Positions 26,906-34,929 of a DNA stretch of 64,000 nt are shown piece after piece. Positions within the stretch are counted from its first letter, which is position 1. The number at the start of each line of letters is the position of its first letter. A program made the translations under genes and the position numbers. This DNA comes from Halosaccharopolyspora lacisalsi (GTDB lineage Bacteria; Actinomycetota; Actinomycetes; Mycobacteriales; Pseudonocardiaceae), in the NCBI RefSeq assembly GCF_014137975.1, contig NZ_JACGWZ010000001.1:1488001-1552000 (forward strand), read 5' to 3'. Under the pieces are notes generated by a model. It made no database searches and had not been told where the DNA came from. It worked only from the letters and a program-made list of their open reading frames with translations.

Positions 26906-26921
26906 ATACAATCGCGGCGTG
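26906..26921 (+). promoter_or_regulatory. -10 box and probable leaderless start of the KhtT-like gene
   Basis: TACAAT (26906-26911) is followed seven bases later by the GTG start. No Shine-Dalgarno sequence lies between. With this spacing transcription should begin at or next to the start codon, so the message is probably leaderless, which is common in actinobacteria. Confidence 0.45.
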
Positions 26922-27401
26922 GATGTCACAGTGACCCCGTTGCCGGGACTCGGGACGCAGCAGGACTTCATCACCGCTTCCGGCCATCGTGTCGGCGTGA
27001 TCACCTACCGGGACGGGCGTCTCGAGTTGATCGTCTCCGCGGGGGAGGATCCGGACAAGGTCGCGGCTTCGGTCGGTCTCACCGGCGAGGAGACGAGTGC
27101 GCTGGCGAACCTGCTCGGAGCGCCACAACTGGTCTCCCAGCTCACCAAGCAGCAGCGGGAAGTCACCGGGATCACCACGTGGCAGCTGCCGGTCGCAGCC
27201 GGGTCCCCCTACGACGGCCGCAGTCTCGGTGAGACGGAGATGCGCACGCGGACCTCGGTGTCCATCGTCGCGGTCGTCCGCGGCGGTACCGCGCATCCCT
27301 CGCCGGGTCCGGACTTCGAGTTCGCCGGAGGGGATCTCGTGGTCGTCGTCGGCACGGCCGACGGGTTGCGCGCGGCCGGCGAGGTCCTCGACAAGGGGTA
27401 A
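26919..27401 (+). CDS. khtT: KhtT-like regulatory subunit of a K+/H+ antiporter (RCK_C domain)
   Basis: A 160-residue protein. Residues 1-70 form the KhtT-type N-terminal domain (LPGLGTQQDFITASGHRVGV). Residues ~85-160 are a TrkA_C/RCK_C domain: SPYDGRSLGETEMRTRTSVS, ending DFEFAGGDLVVVVGTADGLR. KhtT subunits gate KhtU-type CPA2 antiporters (in B. subtilis in response to c-di-AMP). A KhtU-like gene lies 101 bp downstream on the same strand. The start is the GTG after a -10 box, giving a probable leaderless message. Confidence 0.87.
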   Translation: MDVTVTPLPGLGTQQDFITASGHRVGVITYRDGRLELIVSAGEDPDKVAASVGLTGEETSALANLLGAPQLVSQLTKQQREVTGITTWQLPVAAGSPYDGRSLGETEMRTRTSVSIVAVVRGGTAHPSPGPDFEFAGGDLVVVVGTADGLRAAGEVLDKG

Positions 27402-27502
27402 CACACCCCGCACCGCCACGCGGACAACACCCTCGCACCTGAGGGGCACCGCCTAGAACGGCATCACGATGCGCGTGGGGAGCGGGCGAGAGGAACCACA
27501 GG

Positions 27503-28738
27503 GTGCACACAACAGCAATATCACTCATTCAGTTGGGCGGCGTCTTCTTCGGGCTCGGTGTTCTCGGTCGCCTCGCCTGGCGGATCGGAATCTCACCCAT
27601 CCCGCTGTACCTGATCGGCGGGCTGGCCTTCGGCCAGGGCGGCATGCTCCCGCTGGAGGGGATCGAACCGTTCACCACCATCGCCTCGGAAATCGGCGTC
27701 ATCCTGCTGTTGCTCCTGCTGGGGTTGGAGTACTCCGCTTCGGAGCTGGTCACCGGACTACGCCGCTCCTGGGTGGCCGGCCTGGTCGACATCGTGCTCA
27801 ACGCCACGCCGGGGGCCGTGGTGGCGCTGCTGCTGGGATGGGGGCCGGTCGCGGCGACGGCGATGGCCGGAGTCACCTACATCTCCTCGTCGGGCATCAT
27901 CGCCAAGGTCCTCGGCGACCTCGGTCGGCTCGGCAACCGGGAAACCCCGGTCATTCTCTCGCTGCTGGTGTTCGAAGACCTGGCCATGGCCGTCTACCTG
28001 CCGATTTTGACCGCCCTGCTGGCCGGAGTCAGCTTTCTCGGCGGACTCACCGCCGTGGGGATCTCCCTGGTGGTGGTCACCCTGGTGCTGGTCATCGCGC
28101 TGCGCTTCGGCAAGTACGTCTCCGCCCTGATCGACAGTCCCGACGCCGAGGTGTTCCTGCTGCGGTTGCTCGGCGCCGCACTACTGGTGGCCGGGATCGC
28201 CTCCCAGCTGCAGGTGTCGGCCGCCGTCGGCGCGTTCCTGCTGGGCATCGCGATCTCGGGTTCGACGGCGACCAACGCCACCCGGATACTCGAACCGCTG
28301 CGCGACCTGTTCGCGGCGATCTTCTTCGTCGTCTTCGGGCTCAACACCGACCCCAGCGCCATCCCCCCGGTCCTGCTGTTCGCCCTGATGCTGGCCGTGG
28401 CCACCACGCTTACCAAAGCCGCCACCGGCTGGTTCGCCGCACGGATGCAGGGCCTGCGCCCGATGGGACAAGCTCGTGCGGCGGCCGCTCTCGTGGCCCG
28501 GGGCGAATTCTCCATCGTCATCGCCGGACTGGCGGTGTCCTCGCCGGCAGTCACGGGCGAGCTGTCCGCGCTGACCACCACCTACGTCCTCCTCATGGCC
28601 ATCATCGGACCGGTCGCCGCCCGCACGGTCGAACCCGTGGCGCGGCTGTTCGTCCACCGTCGCGCCCGTCGTGTCCGCCGCGGCGGACACGACGGGCGCG
28701 ACCACGACGACGCCACGAAATCCCTCAGCCACACGTAG
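27503..28738 (+). CDS. khtU: CPA2-type cation:proton antiporter, KhtU-like
   Basis: A 411-residue membrane protein with about twelve hydrophobic segments. CPA2 features are GILLLLLLLGLEYSASELV-like text near residue 70, AMAGVTYISSSGIIAKVLGD (ion-site region), PVILSLLVFEDLAMAVYLP and MGQARAAAALVARGEFSIVI (the family RGEF motif). The GTG start follows AGAGGAAC. The C-terminal ~25 residues are His/Arg/Asp-rich. Together with the upstream KhtT-like gene it should export K+ under high cytoplasmic K+ or alkaline pH. Confidence 0.9.
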   Translation: MHTTAISLIQLGGVFFGLGVLGRLAWRIGISPIPLYLIGGLAFGQGGMLPLEGIEPFTTIASEIGVILLLLLLGLEYSASELVTGLRRSWVAGLVDIVLNATPGAVVALLLGWGPVAATAMAGVTYISSSGIIAKVLGDLGRLGNRETPVILSLLVFEDLAMAVYLPILTALLAGVSFLGGLTAVGISLVVVTLVLVIALRFGKYVSALIDSPDAEVFLLRLLGAALLVAGIASQLQVSAAVGAFLLGIAISGSTATNATRILEPLRDLFAAIFFVVFGLNTDPSAIPPVLLFALMLAVATTLTKAATGWFAARMQGLRPMGQARAAAALVARGEFSIVIAGLAVSSPAVTGELSALTTTYVLLMAIIGPVAARTVEPVARLFVHRRARRVRRGGHDGRDHDDATKSLSHT

Positions 28739-29407
28739 AGCACCAACGAAGGCCACCGCCGTGTCCCGGTAAACTTTCGACGAGGACGGGATGTCCATCG
28801 CGGGCAACCCACCCGGCCGCGACGACGGTGGCCTCTGGCGACGACGGCGGTCCTTGTCGTGTCGTGCCTCCGGCCTCGGCCTGCGTCATGAGGACCAGCA
28901 GCCTCTTGTGCTGGCCGGGCCGTGTGGCAACGCACTGCCCTCGCACTCATCGCGCTGACAACCGACAGCCGCGTCGCCAACGAGTCCCGGGCCGGGTGCT
29001 ACCTCTTCGCAGCGCCGTCCGCAGTCGGCATCGAGTCGATCACCAGTGCGGGACCTGCCACCGGAGTTCGGCCGCTGGGGCGCGGGAGGGCCTTGGGCGG
29101 CCGGCGATATCCGCTGACCAGCGGATATCGCCCCGGTTCCGGAGGGGTGCCCCGCGCTGGTCGAGATCGTTTACCGCCGTGCCGGTCACGCCGGACGTAG
29201 CCGGTAGGGGATCTCGCGCTGTTTCACCTGACCGGCGTGCCGGCCGACCGGATGCGGGTCACCCGGCCCACGAGCTCGGCCACCTCGCCCTCCACCAGGC
29301 AGGCGGGCCTGTCAACGGGTCGGAGCCGAAGCCGACCGGTTCGCCGCCGAGCTGCTGACACTCGGCGCCGTCCTCGCCACCGACGTGGGCTTGGCCGGTC
29401 GGGGTGC
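28739..29407. other. gene-less stretch with a strong hairpin
   Basis: About 670 bp between the KhtU-like gene and the convergent baeRF-like gene. No frame has family features. It contains the perfect inverted repeat at 29103-29132. Confidence 0.45.
29103..29132. repeat. perfect 13-bp inverted repeat with 4-base loop
   Basis: Arms GGCGATATCCGCT and AGCGGATATCGCC around GACC. There is no T-run after it. It may be a bidirectional terminator between convergent genes, or a protein-binding or recombination site. Confidence 0.7.
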
Positions 29408-30445
29408 TCAGTCGTTGAGCGGGAACCGAAGCAGGGCGCCGACGCCGTCGGCCAGGTCGGTGCCGGCCTCGACGAGGTCGGCTCGGGCGCTGGTGTCGGC
29501 GCAGACCTTGAGCAGGAACGCCTCGCGATCGAGGCTGGTGCCGTATTCCAGCAGCAGTGTGTCCACCGCTCCCATCTCGGCGGCTCGGGCCACCGCTTGG
29601 TCCCCGTGCACGGCCTGACCGTGGGCCAGGCCGGCATTGAGCTGCTCGGCCCGTGCTTGGGCGTTGCGGGTGCTCTCGTGCTCGGCCAGCTCGCGCAGCT
29701 GCTCGGCCAGGGCCTGCTCGGCGGCTTCGTCCTGGTCGCCGCCGCGGTCGGCATCGACGTGCAGCTCGGCCAGTCCCTCGGGCAGCGCGTCGCGGATCGC
29801 GGTGCGGCCCTGCATCTCTCCGGCCAGCACCAGGAGCCGTGGCCGGAATCCGGCCTCGATCGTGCGCAGGTGCGCGACGATGTCTTCGGCGTTGTGCTCG
29901 ACGGCCTGCTCGGCACGGCGCTGCAGCTGCTTGTGCGCCAGCGCCGCCCCCCGGGGCTTGTGGGTCCGCGAGTCGGAGCCGCCCTCGACGGTCTCGGCCT
30001 TGAGGTCGCGGGGGGCGTGCTGCTCGGCCACGATTTCCTGACGCACCACGGCGTGCTGCTCGTCGGCGATGGCCACCAGCATGCGCACCGACCGGGCCTC
30101 CTCGCGCACGTAGGCCCCCAGCTCCGGTAGCCGCGTCCAGTGCGCCGCGTCCCCGGCCCCCAGGGCGGCGTCCCACGGTTCGTCGAGAACCACCCCGGCG
30201 GCCTCGGTGGCCACCAGCACGCGTCCGTTGGTCTGTTCCTCACCGGCCTCGGCGGTGGTCACGCTCGCCTCGACCGCGTCCAGGACCCCGGCTCCGGCGC
30301 CGGCCTCGTCCAGGCGCTCCCGCAGTGTCTTCCACCGCAGCCGCAGTTGCTGCCCGGCGTCCTCGCCCGGCGAGCGCCCTTCCAGGTACACCGTGGCGAA
30401 CGGGCCCTCGTACTCGTAGACCGACCGCAGCCGCGTCAACTCCAT
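29408..30445 (-). CDS. baeRF-like (Vms1/eRF1-type) protein, Rv2629-like
   Basis: A 345-residue protein starting MELTRLRSVYEYEGPFATVY. It is acidic and Ala/Glu-rich, with RPRLLVLAGEMQGRTAIRDA near the middle and VDTLLLEYGTSLDREAFLL towards the end. Layout and motifs fit the bacterial/archaeal eRF1-like (baeRF) group that includes mycobacterial Rv2629, thought to act on stalled ribosomes or tRNA during stress. The GxxGxTD/GGQ-type catalytic loop is not obvious here. ATG 30445 follows GAGGAAGG. A strong hairpin sits in its leader. It is divergent from a DUF2267 gene. Confidence 0.75.
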   Translation of the reverse strand: MELTRLRSVYEYEGPFATVYLEGRSPGEDAGQQLRLRWKTLRERLDEAGAGAGVLDAVEASVTTAEAGEEQTNGRVLVATEAAGVVLDEPWDAALGAGDAAHWTRLPELGAYVREEARSVRMLVAIADEQHAVVRQEIVAEQHAPRDLKAETVEGGSDSRTHKPRGAALAHKQLQRRAEQAVEHNAEDIVAHLRTIEAGFRPRLLVLAGEMQGRTAIRDALPEGLAELHVDADRGGDQDEAAEQALAEQLRELAEHESTRNAQARAEQLNAGLAHGQAVHGDQAVARAAEMGAVDTLLLEYGTSLDREAFLLKVCADTSARADLVEAGTDLADGVGALLRFPLND

Positions 30446-30467
30446 CGCTGTCGTTCCTTCCTCGTCA

Positions 30468-30494
30468 GCGCCCGGCACGGCCCGTGCCGGGCGC
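30468..30494 (-). promoter_or_regulatory. hairpin in the 5' leader of the baeRF-like gene
   Basis: Arms GCGCCCGGCACGG and CCGTGCCGGGCGC around a single base: 13 perfectly matched pairs, ending 22 bases before the ATG and just upstream of the ribosome-binding site. It could attenuate transcription or be a protein-binding palindrome. Confidence 0.55.
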
Positions 30495-30611
30495 GGCAGT
30501 CTGGCTACCCCCGTGAAGATCGTCTTCTCCGGGCCGTAGTGGCAGCTGCGGGATGCCCGGTGCGCGGACCGGCGAAACCACTCGCTGCGGGTGGTGTTCT
30601 ACGTCATGTTT

Positions 30612-30694
30612 GCCGGCCCTCCGGTGCGGGCAGTGCGTTGGAGGCCATGTCGTGAGATCGCGTCAACCTCCGCCGGCCCTCGGTGCGGGCCGGC
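30612..30694. repeat. direct repeat and small hairpin in the baeRF/DUF2267 intergenic region
   Basis: GCCGGCCCTCCGGTGCGGGC (30612-30631) recurs with one base missing at 30672-30690. The second copy extends into a hairpin GCCGGCCC-N7-GGGCCGGC (30672-30694), about 40 bp before the DUF2267 start. Confidence 0.5.
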
Positions 30695-30734
30695 ACCACA
30701 CGACCGGCAGACATAGCGCGAGGAAGGAACCACC

Positions 30735-31130
30735 GTGGAAGAGATCTGGCAGGGTGCGTCCATGCGCACCTTCGCTGAGCAGGTGCAGCAGGCAGCGAGC
30801 CTGTCCTCGGTCGACGAGGCCTCCCGGGTGGCCCGCGCCACCCTGACGACGTTGGCCGAGGCCGTCAGCGCCGGACAGGTCGACGAGTTGACCCGGGGGC
30901 TGCCGCCGGAGCTGCAACGCGAACTGTCCCAACGCAGTGGCCAGGCCCGCTCGCTGGACAAGACCGAGTTCCTCGACCGCGTCAGTGGTGAGATCGCCAC
31001 CACCGACCTGGAGACCGCCGAGCACCAGACCCGCGCCGTGCTGACCACGTTGCGCGCCTGGGCCCCCGAGGGGGAAACCGACGACACGGTGGCTCAGCTG
31101 CCCCGCTCCATCGCCGAGCTCTTCCGGTAA
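30735..31130 (+). CDS. DUF2267 family protein
   Basis: A 131-residue protein with the family's repeated half-domain: FAEQVQQAASLSSVDEASRV with ATLTTLAEAVSAGQVDELTR, then LDKTEFLDRVSGEIATTDLE with AVLTTLRAWAPEGETDDTVA. The QLPxEL-type turn (GLPPELQRELSQR) is typical. Function is unknown, but members often sit next to stress genes. The GTG start follows GAGGAAGGAA. The next gene begins 23 bp after its stop. Confidence 0.85.
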   Translation: MEEIWQGASMRTFAEQVQQAASLSSVDEASRVARATLTTLAEAVSAGQVDELTRGLPPELQRELSQRSGQARSLDKTEFLDRVSGEIATTDLETAEHQTRAVLTTLRAWAPEGETDDTVAQLPRSIAELFR

Positions 31131-31153
31131 GGGCACCGCGTCCCAGCTGCGAG

Positions 31154-31621
31154 GTGCTGGTCGTGTGCGAGGCCATGCGCGACGAGGACTTCACGCCGGA
31201 GCTCATCGGCGGCGCCGGTGCCGCCCGCGGCACCGGCGCCGCACCGCTGGAGTTCGTCGACCACGTCGGCACCCCGCTGGCCGAGGGGCCGCGCATCGTG
31301 CGCAACGCGCTGGTGGCCACCCAGGACCCCGAGCGCACCCGGGCACTGGTGGTCGGTGAGGAGGCGCTGCGCGTGCAGCGCTCCCAGCGGGCCGCGGTGG
31401 CAAGCGCCCGCAGAGCACGGCCTCCGCGGGAGTCTCGCACCCCCGCCCAGCCGCGCCCCGACATGCTGCGCAAGCGCCTCGACCCGCACACGGTCCGCTC
31501 CTGCGCCGAGCTGTCCCCCTACCTGCAGCCGGGCCGGAAGCTCGACCCCGGCAGCGCGACCACCCCCGGCGACTGGCTCCCCGGCCGGTACGCCGCCGAC
31601 CCCGACACCTTCACCGTCTGA
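31154..31621 (+). CDS. hypothetical protein downstream of DUF2267
   Basis: A 155-residue protein starting at GTG. The sequence GAAPLEFVDHVGTPLAEGPR, VRNALVATQDPERTRALVVG and VRSCAELSPYLQPGRKLDPG is protein-like, with an Arg/Pro-rich linker in the middle. No family recognised. It is probably cotranscribed with DUF2267 (23-bp gap). Confidence 0.55.
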   Translation: MLVVCEAMRDEDFTPELIGGAGAARGTGAAPLEFVDHVGTPLAEGPRIVRNALVATQDPERTRALVVGEEALRVQRSQRAAVASARRARPPRESRTPAQPRPDMLRKRLDPHTVRSCAELSPYLQPGRKLDPGSATTPGDWLPGRYAADPDTFTV

Positions 31622-31774
31622 CCGGGGGCGTCCCGAGATGAGGGGACTCGCTGGCTCGCCCACGGTTTCACAGAGGTACGTGGCGGGAAGGCGCTGAAGG
31701 CGGTATCGCTTTCAGCGAGGGTGCGGGTCCGATCGACGTCGGATGCGCGGGAGAACACGGTCGACGGGAGTTTC

Positions 31775-32605
31775 GTGAGCACTGAGCAGGACGAGCCGGA
31801 GAACCGCTTCTTCTCCCCGCACGACACGCGGGGGCAGCAGCGGATGCGCGACGATGCGGTCGACAGGGCCATCGACCGCATCGTCGAGCAGGGCCGCCCG
31901 CGCCTGTACCGCACGTGGCCGCAGCTGCTGGCCACCGCGCTGGTCGCCGGCATGGAGGTGGCCCTGGGCGTGCTGGCCCTGCTGACGGTCCAGCAGGCCA
32001 CCGGCAGCTCGCTGCTGGCCGGGATCGCGTTCTCGGTCGGCCTGATCGCCCTGCTGCTCGGCTACGCCGAGCTGTTCACCGAGGGTTTCCTCGTACCCAT
32101 CGTGGTCGTGGTGGCCAGAGAGGCCCGCTACCGGCACCTGATGCGCTTCTGGGCCGGTACGTTGCTGGGCAACCTCGTGGGTGGCTGGGTGCTGACCTGG
32201 CTGGTGATGCTCGGTTTTCCCGAGCTGGGCTCCACGGCCGCGCACCTGGGCGCCGAGTTCGTGCACGCGGGCGTCTCGCTGCAGAGCTTGTGCCTGGCCA
32301 TCCTGGCCGGCAGTGCGATCACCCTGATGACGCGCATGCACAACGGCACCGACAACGACGTGGCCAAGGTGATCGCCAGCGTGGTCACCGGATTCCTCAT
32401 CGTCGGGACCGGGATGCACCACTCCGTCCTGGACTCGCTGCTGGTCTTCGCCGGTATCCACGCCGGAGCCGAGTACGGCTACGGCGCCTGGGCGGTGTGG
32501 TTCGGATGGTCGCTGCTGGGCAACTTCATCGGAGGGATCGGCATCACCACCGCGCTGCGCATCGTGCGCGGCTACACCCGCATCTACGAATGGCGCCACA
32601 GCTGA
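31775..32605 (+). CDS. formate/nitrite transporter (FNT) family channel
   Basis: A 276-residue protein with six hydrophobic segments. Family blocks are ALVAGMEVALGVLALLTVQQ, GYAELFTEGFLVPIVVVVAR, FWAGTLLGNLVGGWVLTWLV and WFGWSLLGNFIGGIGITTAL (the LLGNFIGG motif). GMHHSVLDSLLVFAGI carries the HH region near the pore. The GTG at 31775 is chosen because CGGGAG lies 4 bases upstream. An extra ~40-residue charged N-terminal tail (PENRFFSPHDTRGQQRMRDD) precedes the first segment. The substrate (formate, nitrite, hydrosulfide) cannot be told. Confidence 0.87.
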   Translation: MSTEQDEPENRFFSPHDTRGQQRMRDDAVDRAIDRIVEQGRPRLYRTWPQLLATALVAGMEVALGVLALLTVQQATGSSLLAGIAFSVGLIALLLGYAELFTEGFLVPIVVVVAREARYRHLMRFWAGTLLGNLVGGWVLTWLVMLGFPELGSTAAHLGAEFVHAGVSLQSLCLAILAGSAITLMTRMHNGTDNDVAKVIASVVTGFLIVGTGMHHSVLDSLLVFAGIHAGAEYGYGAWAVWFGWSLLGNFIGGIGITTALRIVRGYTRIYEWRHS

Positions 32606-32852
32606 ACGGATCGCGCGGGGGCTTTCGGGTGCTGCGCGGTGAGGGGTCAGAGGTCGTAGTGGACGAGGCGTACTCGTCGGGCAGGAACTCGGCCACTCGC
32701 GAATCCGATGCGGGCGTGAGTGCAGAGGTTCTCGACACTCGTCCTCTCCCCGGGGGCTCACGTGTGACTGCGAGAGCTCCGGGGTAGTGAAGTGCACGAG
32801 CTTCGGCGTTGCTCACGCGAACGCGCACCACCACGACCAGCGAGGAGGGACC

Positions 32853-33034
32853 ATGACCACGGCGTGCGAGATCACGCGTGCGGACTCGGCATGTGTTCAT
32901 ACCACCTCACGGCCGAATGCGGTGGGTGCCCGGGATTTCCCGGACGTGACCGCAACCGGGCCGAAGCGATCACGGCTGGAGCCGACGACACCGCCGAGAG
33001 CGTGCTGGCCAGCGGGTCAGGTGGCTTCCCGTGA
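32853..33034 (+). pseudogene. possible small Cys-rich gene with a frame change
   Basis: A strong AGGAGGG site precedes ATG 32853 (MTTACEITRADSACVHTT). Better coding character lies in the neighbouring frame: HACGLGMCSYHLTAECGGCP, then AEAITAGADDTAESVLASGS, stop at 33034. The C-x9-CxxC spacing suggests metal binding. An indel near the start would join the two. The flanks (32606-32852 and 33035-33189) hold nothing recognisable. Confidence 0.33.
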
Positions 33035-33189
33035 TCGACTAGCAACGCCTCGCATGAATGATCACCGTGGTCGGCCTCGCCCGGGTGCTCCTCGGGAGCG
33101 GTTCGGCCCGATCCGGACGACGCGTTCAACACCGAGTGACACCCGAGCGGGATCCGACGAGCACGCCCAGTGGCAAGGAAGGACCAGCC

Positions 33190-33603
33190 ATGGCCGACGA
33201 CAAGAAGAAAACCAAGGGTGACGAGGCCGGGAAACCTGTTACCAGTGTGGAGGAGGCACTCGCGCGCGGGCAGGAGGCCGTCGCGCGGGTAAAACCCAAA
33301 AACGCGGTTCTGTACTGGGCCCTGACGGCTCAGACGCTCGTGCTCCGCGACATCCGCGACGCGATGCGGCACGAGCGTTCCCGCGCGGAGGAAGACGCTT
33401 CCGGTCAGGAGCGGAGTTCCTCGGCAGAGGACTCGGACACCTCCACCGCCTCCGCAGAGCACGCTGCAGGGGGAAGCACTCGAACTCGCTCCCGAACGAC
33501 CGGGACGGCGAAGTCGAGAAGCGCCTCCCGGGCTGATACCACCTCCACGTCGCGCAACCAGTCCGCCAGTTCGGGACCGCGTAGCCAGACGCGCAACCAA
33601 TAA
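33190..33603 (+). CDS. hypothetical protein with low-complexity Ser/Thr/Arg tail
   Basis: A 137-residue protein: MADDKKKTKGDEAGKPVTSV, then VEEALARGQEAVARVKPKNA and TAQTLVLRDIRDAMRHERSR form a helical core; from residue ~70 it is Ser/Thr/Arg/Ala-rich and probably disordered. The ATG follows AAGGAAGGACC. It lies 51 bp before a GlsB gene on the same strand, so both are probably one stress operon. No family recognised. Confidence 0.6.
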   Translation: MADDKKKTKGDEAGKPVTSVEEALARGQEAVARVKPKNAVLYWALTAQTLVLRDIRDAMRHERSRAEEDASGQERSSSAEDSDTSTASAEHAAGGSTRTRSRTTGTAKSRSASRADTTSTSRNQSASSGPRSQTRNQ

Positions 33604-33654
33604 CGGGCAAAAACACCGCCCAGTCACCCTGGGCGCGAAGGAAGGAGTAGTACG

Positions 33655-33918
33655 GTGGGCATTCTGAGCTGGATCCTCTTCGGCCTCATCGCCGGCGCCA
33701 TCGCGAAGTTCATCCTGCCGGGCAAGGACCCCGGCGGCATCATCGTGACCATCCTGCTGGGCATCGTCGGCGGCCTTCTCGGGGGCTGGCTGGGCACCTC
33801 GGTGTTCGCCAGCGGCGGTATCTCCGGGTTCAACGTGATCAGCTTCGTCTGGGCGGTGATCGGGGCGTTGATCGTGTTGATCGTCTACCGCCTGCTCTTC
33901 CACCGGTCCCGCGCCTGA
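33655..33918 (+). CDS. GlsB/YeaQ/YmgE family stress-response membrane protein
   Basis: An 87-residue protein with three hydrophobic segments: ILSWILFGLIAGAIAKFILP, IIVTILLGIVGGLLGGWLGT and VISFVWAVIGALIVLIVYRL. The PGKDPGGIIVTILLGIVGG motif is diagnostic of this transglycosylase-associated family. The GTG start follows GAAGGAG. Members are induced by general stress in many bacteria. A strong terminator-like hairpin lies 185 bp downstream. Confidence 0.92.
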   Translation: MGILSWILFGLIAGAIAKFILPGKDPGGIIVTILLGIVGGLLGGWLGTSVFASGGISGFNVISFVWAVIGALIVLIVYRLLFHRSRA

Positions 33919-33923
33919 CCGAG

Positions 33924-33998
33924 TGCCCATCGTGCACCGGGACGGAACCGCCGAGGAGGTCATCGGTTCGCTGCTCTCCGAGCTCATCGTCTCGACCC
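33924..33998 (+). pseudogene. 75-bp fragment of a DUF2254 gene
   Basis: The sequence matches positions 15759-15833 of the intact DUF2254 gene with about five mismatches and encodes PIVHRDGTAEEVIGSLLSEL. It begins five bases after the GlsB stop. It is the relic of a deleted paralogue or a small duplication. Confidence 0.75.
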
Positions 33999-34102
33999 GG
34001 TGGGTACCGACCACCCGGCCACCGCCCCGCCGCCGGCGCGCGGCGGGGCGAGATGGCCCACGTCGCAGCGACGCGCCGAAACCACAACACCGACGCACAC
34101 AA

Positions 34103-34137
34103 ACGGGGAGGGCCCGCCACTGGCGGGCCCTCCCCGT
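34103..34137 (+). terminator. strong hairpin terminator
   Basis: ACGGGGAGGGCCCGCC-A pairs with T-GGCGGGCCCTCCCCGT around ACT/C: at least 16 perfect pairs. There is no T-run, as is usual in high-GC actinobacteria. It probably ends the stress operon or the lost DUF2254 gene. Confidence 0.75.
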
Positions 34138-34259
34138 GTCTGAACACGCTCGAACTTCCACCACGTCGGTCCGACGGGGTCGATTCGGGCCCTCGTAGAT
34201 CGGCACGGTTCGGGCTCGGTCGGGTCGGGTTGGCGGCGGTAGGGGCGTGGTCCGTCGGC

Positions 34260-34925
34260 GGCGAGCAGGATCCGGATGCGGTAGTTGGCGAAGACGCGGG
34301 AGCCGTGATCGTGCCGGAGTCGGACTCGGCCACCGATGCCCGGATCGCCGAGCGGGAACGGCAATTGACTGAGTCGCAGCGGGACAACGAGATCCTCAAG
34401 GCGGCGTCGCCTTTTTCGCGAAGGAACTCGACCCCCACCACCGCGATGCCCGCTTTTGTGGATGCCTCTCACGAGCAGTTCGAGGTGGAGGAACTGCGCC
34501 ACCTGACCCGGTTTCCGGTATCGACCTACTACGCGACCAAACAGCGGGAGAAAACGACCCGTCGAACCGGGCGCGGCGGGCTGCTGAGCTGGCCGAGTTC
34601 CTCCGCGCCGAACGGGAGGACAGCGGTCGCCTGTACGGGGCTCGTAAGATCTGGCACCACTTGCGCCGCCGGGCCCGATGCACGGTCGAACGGCTCAGGC
34701 GGGCTGGCGGGATGAGCGGGCACGTTGCGGCCCGGCGACGTCCGCGCACGACCGCGCCCACCGATGGTGACCGGCCTGCTGACCTGCTCAAGCGGGACTT
34801 CAGCACCGCTGACACAAATCGACTGTGGATCACCGACATCCCCTGTGCCGAGCTGAACCAGGGGCAGTTCTGCTATACCGCTTTCGCCGTGGACGCGCTC
34901 TCACGACCCATCATCGGCTGGTTTC
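34260..34925 (+). mobile_element. IS3-family transposase remnant
   Basis: Read across several frames: SQRDNEILKAASPFF (OrfA end), then ELDPHHRDARF, RAEREDSGRLYGARKIWHHL, RRRARCTVERLRRAGG, RPADLLKRDFSTADTNRLWI TD, FCYTAFAVDALSRPIIGW (the DDE core with the WITDI Asp and the DALSR Asp). Multiple frame changes and a missing C-terminus show decay. It stops abruptly at ~34925 where an oppositely oriented IS5-type remnant begins. Confidence 0.8.
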
Positions 34926-34929
34926 AGAA

